Source: Dryas octopetala (taxonomy: Eukaryota > Streptophyta > Magnoliopsida > Rosales > Rosaceae). From it: DNA of 64,000 bases. The position numbers and the translations under genes are program-made. The notes beneath the pieces are model-generated. The model was given only the letters and a program-made list of their open reading frames with translations, did no database searches and was not told where the DNA came from. Below are positions 46,613-58,254 of the stretch, piece after piece (within the stretch, counting starts at the first letter, position 1; every line of letters begins with the position of its first letter). Location: the NCBI GenBank assembly GCA_963921425.1, contig OY992838.1, positions 10,292,001-10,356,000 on the forward strand. The letters are read 5' to 3'.

Positions 46613-47014
46613 AGTGAGCTTCAAGTGTGGGATCCCACATTTAGTATTAAATGTAGGATGAAGCTAGCGAATGGGCCCATTCCATGTAGTTTTTTAAAAA
46701 TCCGAACAGTCTAATTTTTAGGCCTCTATTAATAAATCATCATTGCAAAAAATTAGCCAAATCGGAAATCATTTGCCCATCTAACTTTGATCAAACAAAT
46801 AGACGGTTTTATCAAAATTATTTGGTTCGTGTATTTGTTTGATCAAAGTTGGATAGGCAAATGGTTTCTGATTTGGATAATTTTTGCAATGATGATTTTT
46901 TAATAGAGATCTAAAAATAGACGATTCGAATCGTTGAAATACTATATGTAGTGAGCTCTACGAGGGATCCCACAAATAAAATTATTTATGGAATCCTACC
47001 ATGGAAGGGATCTG
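46613..47014. mobile_element. Palindromic MITE, TGGGATCCCACA variant
   Basis: The left 'caagtgtgggatcccacatt' and right 'gggatcccacaaataaaatt' are related inverted segments around the same core motifs as its neighbours (aaaaaattagccaaatcgga, gtttgatcaaagtt). A TA microsatellite follows directly. Confidence 0.65.
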
Positions 47015-47220
47015 TATATATATATATATATATATATATAAAACTTCGAGTAAGAATGTTTTTATTTTAAAAAAAGTAAGATGAGTATCGTTTTTGGGTA
47101 CCACCCAACAATGAAGTTTAACGATTGAAGTCTTTTTGTTAGGTCTCTCCTCAAAGGTCATTTATATAAAAATCAGTCAAATTGGTATCTGTACGTTTAG
47201 TCATATATATATTATATACA

Positions 47221-47619
47221 TGCTCCTTCTATTGAGGTATATCTAAACTTATTTATGTTAAGGTATACCCTATTGGGATCCACACGAGTCGTTTTGTGTC
47301 GATCCGAACCGTTCATTTTTTACATCTCCATTGATAGATCATCCTTGCAAAAACTTAGCCAAATCGGAAATCATTTGCCTATCTAACTTTGATCAAATAA
47401 ATGGACGAACCAAATATTTTCAATGAAACCGTCCATTTGTTTTATCAAAGTTAGAGAGGCAAATGATTTCCAATTTGACTAATTTTTTGTAAGGATGATC
47501 TATCAATGAAGATGTAAAAAATGAACGGTTCAGATCGACACAAAACGACTCGTGTGGGCCCCAACAAGGTCATACATCAACATAACTAAGTTGAGGTATA
47601 CCTCAATAGAAGGAACCTG
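47221..47619. mobile_element. Palindromic MITE, GAGGTATACCTCAA family
   Basis: The ends 'gctccttctattgaggtata' and 'tacctcaatagaaggaacc' are inverted repeats flanked by TATATA. The interior is closely related to the copies at 46206 and 56743. Confidence 0.8.
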
Positions 47620-47632
47620 TATATATATATAT

Positions 47633-48033
47633 AAGCCCCTTCCGTTAAGATATATCTCAACTTAAACATGATGATGTATGAATTATAGGACTCTCTCTGC
47701 ATTGTAATTCGATAATCAAAGTCGTCTATTTTTTAAGTCTATATACAAGGATCATCTTTACAAAAACTTAGATAAATCGGAAATCATTTAACCATTTGAT
47801 TAAAAGACCATCATTTCAAGTGTACGTTATTGGAATCCATATATTCGTCTATTTATTTTATCACAATTAGATGTCTTAATGATTTTCGATTTACCTAATT
47901 TTTTGCAATGATGGTCCTTGTATAGAGACTTAAAAAATAGATGACTCCGATTATTGAATTACAATGCAAAGTGGGTCCCACAAGCCATACTTTATCATGT
48001 TTAAGTTGAGTATACCTCAACAGAATGAGCCTG
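47633..48033. mobile_element. Palindromic MITE, diverged GAGGTATACCTCAA family
   Basis: It starts 'aagccccttccgttaagata' and ends 'tatacctcaacagaatgagc', with (TA)n on both sides. The core 'gataaatcggaaatcattta' matches the superfamily. Confidence 0.7.
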
Positions 48034-48394
48034 TATATATATACATATATATATATATATAACTATAAAGAATAATATATACCACCACTAGCATGCATTA
48101 TAAACATACAATACATATATATATATATATAGCCGACTAAGGGAATGCTGATCTTGCAGATGCTTGCCCAACGAATATTAATTGGCCTTAATGAGAAATA
48201 ACAAAAGGGAACAGAAACAAGAATAATCTCTCAACTTACTTGTAGCTAGAATATATTCTATATTGTTAACCAAAAAAAGAATATATTCTATATTAATTAA
48301 GAAACATAAATTATTTGTATCATTCATATATATTATATTTCATTTTAATATTGCACAATTTTTAGTAATGGAAGTTATATATGTTGGCTAATAG

Positions 48395-48955
48395 GGAGGT
48401 TTAAATGAGGTATATCTCATATTACCTATAATAATGAGGTATGATTTGAGGAACTCACTTTACAATATAATTTGATAATCATGCATGGTCTCTATTAAAT
48501 AATCATCCTTGTAAAAAATTGAAAACCGTTTAACCATTTGATTACAAATATATATTAGATCGATGACTTAAGGGTTTTAGATTTATCTAATTGTATATTT
48601 GCATGGGTGATCCTTTTGAATGGAGATTTAGAAAATAGACGGTTTCGATTATCGAATGACAATGTTGATCGAATAGGTTGCACAAACCATACCTCATGTG
48701 AAACTCCATATCTACTTGTGATTAAATAAATAGACGAACATAGTGATTGCGTACATAAACACTTGAAATGATGGCTCTTTAATCAAATGGTTCAACAATT
48801 TTCGATTTGTTTAATATTTTGCAAGGATAGATGATCCTTGTATAGAGACATAGAAAATAGATGGCTTCGATCATCGACTTACAATGTGAAGTGAGTCCCA
48901 CAAGCCATACATTATTATGTTTAAGATGAGGTATACCTCAACAGAATGAGCCTCT
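48395..48955. mobile_element. Composite of diverged MITE copies
   Basis: Two core segments (about 48480-48690 and 48745-48910) lie in one block that ends 'tacctcaacagaatgagcct', then (TA)n. It is either two partial copies or one copy with an internal duplication. Confidence 0.5.
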
Positions 48956-50238
48956 ATATATATAGTTAGTTAATCTATTTCAGAATAGCTTAAGATTTTG
49001 GAGTTCATTGGTTGCCTATTTTAGTATTAGATTGGATTTGTATCCTCTATTTATTTTTACTTAACTTTTAGTCATAGTTGTGTATTTATAATCCAAAAAT
49101 AAAGAATAAATGATGAAACAAATAAGTAACATTTTTTTGGGTGTAAATGGAGTTATATAAATCATTGGGTTTATATTACACAATTAAAATTAAAACAAGT
49201 AAAAACAAAATAAGTAGAGAGTCAAAATTTGTATTAGATTTATGATTTTAGGAAATTCTCTACGTTTGAAATGTACATATACTCAATCGTTAACATTAGC
49301 AGAGTGGGGCTACACATATACTGTTTACATTATCCAGTTTTTGAAATTTAATAATTGTCTTGTCGAGATCAAGTAATCCCATGTTAATTGAAAATATAAA
49401 AGTTTACCTTGCAATGTCTAATATTGTGGATCTATTTTCAATTAATTTTGATGCACTGTTGAACCATGTTTTATCTTTCCTGTCCAACTTTTATATACAG
49501 TGCAAAAGCAAAGCAGACAATGAGTAGGCAATGCGAATTTCTTTCTCAATTTTACAGTTCAGCGGCTGCCCATGCCACTTGGCAGGCCAGGAGTTGTGCT
49601 GTCGTCATCGAATTCTAACAAAACTGTGGCAATATATGTATGCATGATTATGAAGACGTCAAGCAATACCTTAATGATCGAAAACAAACAACACTCATTT
49701 GCATTTTTGTAATATTATTGCAGACTACATGACATGTAGTACGGAGTCCACTGAAATTCAATGAACCTAAACCCCCAGCTGACAACTATAAATTAACATC
49801 TTCACTTATTTGACACCAAAATATATATTCCAAGCAGACGCAGATAGAAAGTGACCATTTTGTTTGGGCAGAAAGTGACCATTTTAAATAATCATGGAAC
49901 ATGTGTATCTCGGACCTCTTGGTATACAATGTAATATGGATATATGGGCAACAAATGGATTTGTTCTTTTATGCATTAAAAATATTGCAAGCTTCTATGC
50001 ACTTGTACTTAACCAGAGCAAGAATTTAGTGTCTCGATTATTTTTACCAGTAGGATCGACTTTCTTGACAAATCATGCCTTGCCTTGCATGCATTAATGC
50101 ATGGATAGAAAATGACCTTGTCCTTTTTATTTTTCCTGGTCAATTTTAATTAAAAAAAAATCACAAACTCACAAACTCCCCTAAAACAACATATGTTCCA
50201 AACTTGTACCCTAAAATAAAACTACATGTTCTGAACAT
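48956..50238. other. Intergenic, no gene recognised
   Basis: A+T-rich. The small frame at 49894-50097 has no recognisable domain and lies in repeat-rich DNA; it was not called. Confidence 0.4.
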
Positions 50239-50447
50239 GAATAATGCTATATTTACCACATTCTCATACCATATTTTTATACCATTTTACGTGTCATTAT
50301 TTTACTGGACAAAGTTTTTCTTTTTCTTTTTGGACATTTGTTTTTATTTTTTAGTGTCCAATGCATGAATGCCATGTAAGTTGCCACATAAGGTGGTATG
50401 AAATTATGGTATAAAAATGTGAGATGTCTAGCACTACTGTCTGAACA
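50239..50447. mobile_element. Small MITE, about 200 bp
   Basis: The left 'aatgctatatttaccacatt' with 'ataccatatttttatacca' is mirrored at the right by 'ggtataaaaatgtgagatgt' and 'ctagcact'. Imperfect inverted repeats of about 45 bases; noncoding. Confidence 0.55.
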
Positions 50448-51221
50448 TATATATCAAACCTAATTCTATTAGCGACCTCAATATGTAAGGATTTTAAATT
50501 TGGTTATGTTTTTGTTTGCTTGTTAGTTACCAATGAAGTATAATTAATTCTGCTGGATGTTATGAAAGTTTGGTGACTATCATATTTATTACTTAAAATC
50601 TTTCCATATGAGTTGAATTAAGTTTCTCTTGAAAAATGCTATAAATCCCAAAAAAAAAAAAAAAAAAAAAAAAAAAAACAAAGGTATAAATATTTCATCA
50701 CCATTGTTCAAATGTATAGTTGTCCAGCTATTTTATATGCAAAAAATATTAGACAAACAACTTCATGTGATCTCTTGGTTATTTGATACTACACAATGCA
50801 AAATATTCCATTCTCCTATATTATCACGAGCCCCCGTATTCATATACGACGGTACGTACATAGTAAATGAAACCATTTTATTTCAGGATCTTATTTTGGA
50901 CAAATTAAATTTTAATATTTCTGGACGGTAGTCTTCATTAATTAGGTCAGCAACAAAATATTTGAGGTTCATCAGCATCTCGTGGTCAAATCGACAACCT
51001 GTACTAAAAACATATTAAATGCTACCTGATTTCAAAATGTTATTCCAATCGATATATAGGGTTCTATACATCGATCAAGTTTATATGGCAAACATGCACT
51101 CTATCAAAGTGGTTCTTAATTAAATAACATTATCATTTATATAAAACTGGAAAAACAAATATTAAGAAACTGGATGAGTCTTGTCTGTGTTCTTAACCGG
51201 AAGGCATATATATATATACAA

Positions 51222-51622
51222 AAATGCTTTAAAACTAACTGGTTAGCAAGTTAATACAAATCTAACTACCCTGTTGGGCCCACTGCACAATGTAACATCA
51301 AAATCCGAACCATCTATTTTTCAGGCCCTATTTCAAAGATCATCTTTATAAAAAATCTCAAAAATCAGAAGTCATTTTGCCATTTGATTATGATAACAAT
51401 TATTTATATGCTTTTATAGAAAACAATGATCGTCTATTTATTTAATCACAATTAGATGACTAAATGATTTCTAATGTAATTGATTTTTTTAAAATGATGA
51501 TCTTTGAAGTATGACCTAAAAAATGGACAGTTCGGATTATAATATTAGTTATGTGGTGGGCCCAAAAGTATAGTTAGTTTCGTATTAACTTATTAACTAA
51601 TTATCTTTAGAGTACTTCTAAT
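51222..51622. mobile_element. Palindromic MITE, AACTAACTGGTTAGCAAG family, copy 1
   Basis: The left 'aactaactggttagcaagtt' is mirrored by 'aacttattaactaattatct' at the right. The core has 'aaaaaatctcaaaaatcaga' and 'atttatttaatcacaattag'. (TA)n lies on both sides. Very similar to the next copy. Confidence 0.75.
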
Positions 51623-51639
51623 ATATATATATATATATA

Positions 51640-52044
51640 TCAAAAATGCTCTAAAACTAACTGGTTAGTAAGTTAATACAAAGCTAACCACCCAGTTGGG
51701 CTCACTGCACAATGTAATCTCAAAATCCTAATCATTTATTTTTTAGGCCCTACTTCAAAGATCATTTCTTTAAAAAATCTCCAAAATCAGAAGTCATTTA
51801 GCCATTTGATTATAATAACAACTATTTCTATGCTTTTATCGAAAATACTGATCGTCTATTTATTTGATATCAATTAGATGACTATATGATTTTCGATTTA
51901 GTTGATTTTTTGCAATGATGATTTTTGAAGTATGGCCTAAATAATTGATAGTTCGGATTATGAAATTAGTGATATGGTAGGCTCAAAAGCATGGTTAGCT
52001 TCGTATTAACTTGCTAACTAGTTAGCTTTAGAGCATTCTTCATA
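51640..52044. mobile_element. Palindromic MITE, AACTAACTGGTTAGCAAG family, copy 2
   Basis: The same ends and order as the copy at 51222, with better-preserved right end 'aacttgctaactagttagct'. The two copies are separated only by a (TA)n tract. Confidence 0.75.
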
Positions 52045-52902
52045 TAGAGGAGTATATATATATATATATATATTATATTTTCTGCATTTTTTAAGTAAAA
52101 TTAAAGATACTACATATCTCAAATTGACCCATTACGAGTCCCCGTCTTAAATATGCGGTACACAATGCATAAGGCAGTTACAAAAAATAAAAATAAAAAT
52201 TGTGCTCCAAGAATCTGTTAATTAAGTGACAACAAATCTGAGCTCTAGCTAAGGTCGTCACCTATATATAACTCGTGATCATCAAGTTGTACACTTAACA
52301 AATACTAAACAATATTCAGAAAAATAGATAATAATACGACCTTTAATTAATTAGTGTTGGGTTTGTCACCAAAAATGGATGTGTTATGACACAGCTAGAA
52401 AAGCATATGAAAATACATGGGAAAGAACAACCACACACAAAATACAGATATTTATATAGTTCAAATTTTTGACAATTGAATTTCAACCACACATACTTAC
52501 ATTGAAAAGATAACACAAAACTCTACAATTAATGGTTAATCCATTACTAATAATACATGAAGTTTTTTATTTTTTTATTTTTTATAAAGCCCCACATCCA
52601 GATCTAGCTGCTTCTAAACCTGCATTAAACTCTATTAGATTTAGGTGATTAGGTTGTGAACAATATCCATATTAGGTCAAAGTGAGTACTGGCCATGGGT
52701 CCATGCTGTCTGCTGCCCAACAGTTGCATACAATATGGTCGATGCAAGAACAGCGCGCGCAAACAAAAATATTTCAGCAGCTAGCTAGCTGATGTACGTA
52801 TATATTTGTCTAACGCAAACATCCAAATTATATATAAAATTGAAAAACTAATTGAACAAGAGCTAGCAAGTAGCAACACACACACACACATATATATATA
52901 TA

Positions 52903-52936
<34 letters not shown>

Positions 52937-53639
52937 CAAGTTTTGCATGGAAAAAATGAATTCATGCATCGATCAGATCGGTTAATATTTTTGATGGTAC
53001 GTGTGAGTGTGTGACTTGATGCATCATTAAGCATGAATCCAAGTGCGCGCGCGCAGCTAATTCGTCTGCTTCGATTGGACCGAGAACAAGTTGGACGTTT
53101 GCAGCCGTACACTTGGCTTCTTGTCCCCCACAGGATTCTTTCACCGTTTCACGAATAGTGGTGTAGCGCAACCAAACCGCGGCGCATCCAAAACCAGAGG
53201 CCTCATACTCACTCACACACCCTTCATTCATTTTCAATATGGACCCCTAGCTTCAACAACAACAATTTCTTAGAAAAAAAAAAAAAAAAATTTTGGTTTG
53301 ATATTTGTATCTGCCACCGTCATTGACTCATTGCCTTGTCTTCAATCTTTATTCACCAATAATTTATCATCTAAATCCACTAACCAATAACTAGCTCCCA
53401 CATATATGGTTGGCTCAAATTCGTATTAATTCATACCTTGTTTCGATTTAAGATCAATGTCATTATTTACGTACTCCTAATAAACTCATCACATGATAAT
53501 GATCTACTAATTGATTCCTTTTTTAATAATAATAATAATATTGTGGCCAATAATAGCAATGTAGAAATGTAATCTCATCAAGATTTATAATTTTCCTTGA
53601 GGATGTCTTGTATTAAATAAAAATGTATTGTATTCAGAC
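52045..53639. other. Intergenic; GC-richer patch at about 53040-53210
   Basis: It includes a (CA)n-(TA)n tract near 52875-52903 and a long A-run (52907-52932). The patch at 53040-53210 is richer in G+C and open in one minus-strand frame (52962-53237), but I recognise no domain, so it is not called as a gene. Confidence 0.4.
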
Positions 53640-53920
53640 TTGTAGAATTGATCGGGCTAATCCAACCTCTAGGAAATGGATTGGGCTAATCCAAATTTTA
53701 GGACCGAATAAGATCAGCTAATCTTATTCGGCCCTAAGGGTTGGACAAGGTCTCAATGATGCGAGTTGGCCCATGCAAAACAAGTATGGCACGGCCCAAG
53801 CCCTACATTAACAGGCCTAACTACGCTCACTCATAACATTGGGTCGGACCAACTCATGCCCAAAAAATAAGGCTGGTCTTAGGCCAACCATCAGTCGTTT
53901 TTACAGCCCTATGCTTGAGG
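53640..53920. repeat. GGCCCA/GGGCTAATCC-rich repeat
   Basis: Short G+C-rich words (gggctaatcc twice, ggcccaagccc, ttattcggccctaa) cluster here and end in 'cagcccta', resembling the edge of a hAT element. The partner end and duplication were not found. Confidence 0.35.
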
Positions 53921-54874
53921 ATGCAAGTGGGTTGGATATTGTGTAACTTAATACAAGTCATGAGAGTGTATGAAGTTAATTCCATATCGGAAAGATCACA
54001 CAACTATCTACCATATATAGGGTGTGTCCCACACCTACATAGGTCTACTGGACTATTTAGGACTTTATATTAAAAAAAATCAAAATTAATATTGGGCCCA
54101 CACTAGTTATGGATTGGGTTCGGCAGATTACCAAGCTTTTTTTTATCGGAAATTTTCAAAGGATCCCACTATTACTTTCCAAACCGCACATGCTCACTAT
54201 TGTTTGCTTCCTAAAACTTTTGATGTGGGTTTAAAAAGTAAATAATGGAGTCCCTTTAGAATTTCCCTTTTTTTATTATGCCTAATGCGGAACTCATTAT
54301 GGACTTTAGACCCTAACATAGTGTAATCTGTACCACAAGCCCATGAGATTATTAAATGGGTTCTTTGAGCCTAATCCTGGAAATTATTTTGGGCTTTTTG
54401 AAACAACCCCGTGGGCCTCTTCTTGGACATTTGGGCTTTTCTTATAGGCTTATGAGAATTATCACCCATCAAATATGTATATATTTAGAGATAGAGAGGG
54501 AGAGAGACCCAGTCCTGCCAAAAATAAACAATACTATATCAATTATTGTCAATAAATCTTCTTGTGGCTGATTCTGGTGATACCTTCCAACCCGCCCCAT
54601 TTGCTTGTCTTTCTGCTTTGTCCTTTCCCTTGTGTGATTTATTTGTGACTTTGGTTGGTCGGTCTTTATTCTAGGTGGACATTTTCTCCTGTTGGTTATT
54701 TGGCCTTGGGCCTTTGCCCTACTATTCTTACTTATGTACCATTGTGGCATTGTTACTTCCAGTTTTTTATATTTTTGTTACAGGAATGCTATCCACCTCA
54801 TGCATCCATCCACCTTTTCCACATATCTTATTTTTTATTATTCTCATTCCACAATATATTTTATGATCAGAACT

Positions 54875-55095
54875 GTACATCTTTTAGATAATTATTTGAA
54901 GATCATCTATGTAAAAAATCAACTAAATCGAAAATCGTTTGATCATATAATCGTTACAAAAAACTAACGGTGAATCAAATTGTTACCAAAACCGTCTGTT
55001 TATTTGATCACAGTTACATAACCAAATAATTTTTGATTTGGTTGATTTTTTGCAAAGATGATATTCATAGTTAGATATAAAAAATGAACAGTTTC
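54875..55095. repeat. MITE core remnant
   Basis: 'gatcatctatgtaaaaaatc', 'aactaaatcgaaaatcgttt', then 'tttgatcacagtta' and 'tggttgattttttgcaaaga' form the palindromic core shared with MITEs at 45.6-52 kb, but the terminal parts are lost. Confidence 0.6.
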
Positions 55096-56059
55096 GATCA
55101 TGAATTTACATTGCGAAATGAGAATAATAAAGAAGAAAGTTGGTGGAGAAAGTGGATTGAAGAAGGCGGATAGCATTCTCCTTTTTCTTATTTCATTTTG
55201 TAAATGCTTTTTTTTTTTTTTCTTTTTGAAAGGTTCCATTATGTAGATGTTCTATACTTCTATATAAAATACTTTGTTCCATAAATATGCCAGGCTTGTC
55301 TGGAGCCATTTGGCATGACATGCAATTGTGTGAAATTAAGGACATGGTGAGCAAATTTTTTGATTTTGGCTATATTATCACCCCTGTAAATCTTAAGTAA
55401 ATGAATAAAGATGAAATTATAACAAATTTCTTATATTATAGAGTAGATATAGAGAATATACGGTACGATTCAAATATATAGGATAACCCTTTTCATAGCA
55501 CAGCATGGTATTTATGTAGACACTAATTTTGGATGATAAGACATGACATGCTATATAGTCTATAAATTAACAACCTTCATTCACATTTGGATGATAATTA
55601 ATTTTGACGAGTTTTCTTGTATTTATCATCAAAAGACTTCCATGCATGTTCTATTTAATAAAGTTTAATTAGTCAAATGTGCGTACCAGATGATGCATTG
55701 ATGCTTATCTGTTAAATATATAATGCAAGAATTTATGGATTTTTAATTGTAAAAATTAAGGATTTGGCTAAACCCAAGTATGAAACTAGGATTAAATCTT
55801 GAAGAGAGTGAATAAAATGTGAGAATTAAGAATACGCCCACGGGACAAGATATAATAATCCCATGGTTTCCAAATTAATAATCTGAGCAGCATATTTAAA
55901 TTTATATTTTGATTTGATATATGATTGAATGCAATATTTCCATTAAAAACAAAAAGAGAAGAAGCCATCGTATATGACTTTAATAGTAGGAATAATCATA
56001 AAATTTGATGAACGAGTGAGCTTTCTTCATCACAAATTTTTATCACAAGTGTGAATCTA

Positions 56060-56165
56060 CCAGTATATATACCAGTCTCTTTCATCTGCCTTATATATCA
56101 TTATCACAACTTTAATAGTATATATACCAGTCTCTTTCATCTGCCTTATATATCATTATCGCCTA
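56060..56165. repeat. Short tandem duplication, about 56-bp period
   Basis: The block 'agtatatataccagtctctt' + 'tcatctgccttatatatcat' occurs twice in tandem, near 56061 and 56117, almost without change. Confidence 0.8.
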
Positions 56166-56742
56166 TATTTCCAATATAGGATGCGCATACATATTGAATA
56201 AGGTTATTCAAATTGAATTAGGATATTTTTCTTATCTTAATCATTCTAATTATTAATCTAAATGGTTTGTTGGAAATTTAATATTTAGAGTTAGTCTAAA
56301 TGGTGAGGGTATGTGACGTAATGAATTAGGATTATTATAAGTTTACTATTCGATTCACTTCAATATAATAAATTTTTTTTTTTACAGTTCTTCCATTTTA
56401 TTTCTGGTTTTGTAATAAAACTCAAAAATACATTATAACTTTCAAATTTCTAATAAACCGTTTGAATCAAACTACGTAGAAGATACTCAAGACAAAGATA
56501 TGATCTAGATCCTAATCAAATAACTTTCATATTGGTCTATTTGGCGAAACCTAATTCACATTGCAAGAGTATTGTATACCAAGAAACTTCCTCAGCTTGA
56601 CCATAAGTATATTTAGCATGTTAATTCCGTCCTATTTAGCCACCATTAATTTTTCAGGTCTAGTTTGGCGGAAATGGGGTTGAAAAGGAGAGGATTAATT
56701 TTCTTCCTATACACACATACACACATATAATATATATATATA

Positions 56743-57134
56743 CAGGCTCCTTCTGTTGAGGTATACCTCAACTTATTTATGTTGAGGTATGACCTTGTTG
56801 GGGCTCACACGAATCCTTTTGTGTCGATCCGAACCGTTCGCAAGGCTCATCTTCATTGATAGATCATCCTTGCAAAAAATTAGCCAAATCAAAAATCATT
56901 TGCCTATCTAACTTTGATAAAACAAATGGACGGTTTCATCGAAAATATTTGGTTCGTCCATTTATTTGATCAAAGTTAGATAGGCAAATGATTTCCGATT
57001 TGGCTAATTTTTTGCAAGGATGATCTATCTATGGAGATGTAAAAATTGAACGGTTCGGATTGACACAAAACGACTTGTGTGGGCCCCAACAGGGTATACC
57101 TCAACATAAATAAGTTGAGGTATACCTCAACAGT
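56743..57134. mobile_element. Palindromic MITE, GAGGTATACCTCAA family, right end shortened
   Basis: It begins 'caggctccttctgttgaggt' after (TA)n and ends 'aagttgaggtatacctcaac' + 'ag'. The final 'aaggagcctg' expected from the left end is replaced by unrelated DNA. The interior is the best-preserved copy of the family here. Confidence 0.8.
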
Positions 57135-58254
57135 GGTTGGATGAAATTCAAGTACTAGTCAACTTCTAGTGGAGCCCCTCTTTGCCACAACTTGCCAGTG
57201 TGGCTGTTTATCCTTTCACGTTTCCCATTCTATGATTAAGAAATGGTTGCAAATTAAAGACTAAAGAGCATTTCGTTTTGAATGCTTTTATATATACAAT
57301 CCATTCTAGACCTCAATCCCCTTATAAAATTTCTAGCGCATGCATCATGCATGTAACCTTATCCTTGCATAAAATTACCAAAAAAATAACATAAAATTAT
57401 TGCCATGACAGCTTGGACATATATATATAGCGTCTCGATCACCAAGAATAGCTAGCTTAATATATTCGAACTAGACATGAGTCATATATGCATGGCTTAG
57501 AAAAAGGCCACGGCAGTGCAAGACCTTGGCCATTTTAGTCATCATACGTACTCATCGATTGACACTCACATTTCATATATATTCAAGCAAGAATTCGTTG
57601 TAATGGTTTTTTTTTTTTTTTTTTTTAACTGATATATGGGAGAGGTTGGCCGGATTGGTTAAAGACAAGAAGAAATGAAAGGTTCGAAGGTAATGGTCCA
57701 AACTAGCTAGGATGAAGTCTGCCGGCGTAGAAGAGAAAGTAGAAAGAACAATCCCCAAAACAAGTGGGAGCATCAAGGTTTCTAGAACATCATATATATC
57801 TTGTAACTATATATAAAATTGGTTATACAAATCATACATACATAGCCGGCCACCTCGATATAATCCCATTGACTGTACCACATATGAACGACAACAAACA
57901 AAGTAAACCCAAACAACACAAAGCATCCAATTCCAACTGGCTACATGGCAATTATCCTCATGTTCGATGCCTGTTATACATAAATCCAAGATTCTCATAC
58001 CAATTTTAATCTTCTACTTTGTGGGCCTCACATCTCTCCATAGTCAACCCCCACAGCTACAACCCCACGACCCATTCAAAGCCCTTTCTCTTCTCTTCTC
58101 TTCTCTTCTCTTCTATCTTACCCACTCTCTCCAATCCCTTTTCTGCTTCTTCCTCATCTTTTGAATTCTGCTTCGTTTTTTTTGCTTCTGCTTTGCTTTT
58201 CAGCAACAACCAACCAAACCCACAAACACTCCCCTCAAAACTCATGAACCCATC
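57135..58254. other. Upstream region of the ATL11-like gene
   Basis: A T-run lies at 57607-57626. A TATA-like 'aactatatataaaattgg' lies near 57806, about 450 bases before the start codon. A pyrimidine tract (ttctc repeats, 58086-58114) is probably in the 5' leader. Confidence 0.4.
58086..58114. repeat. (TTCTC)n pyrimidine microsatellite in the probable 5' leader
   Basis: About six 'ttctc' units stand about 140 bases before the ATL11-like start codon. C/T microsatellites are common in plant 5' leaders and can affect expression; any effect here is unknown. Confidence 0.75.

Noticed and set aside
52962..53237. A 91-residue minus-strand frame in a G+C-richer patch.
   Set aside because: No recognisable domain, no clear splice partners and repeat-rich surroundings; not enough to call a gene.
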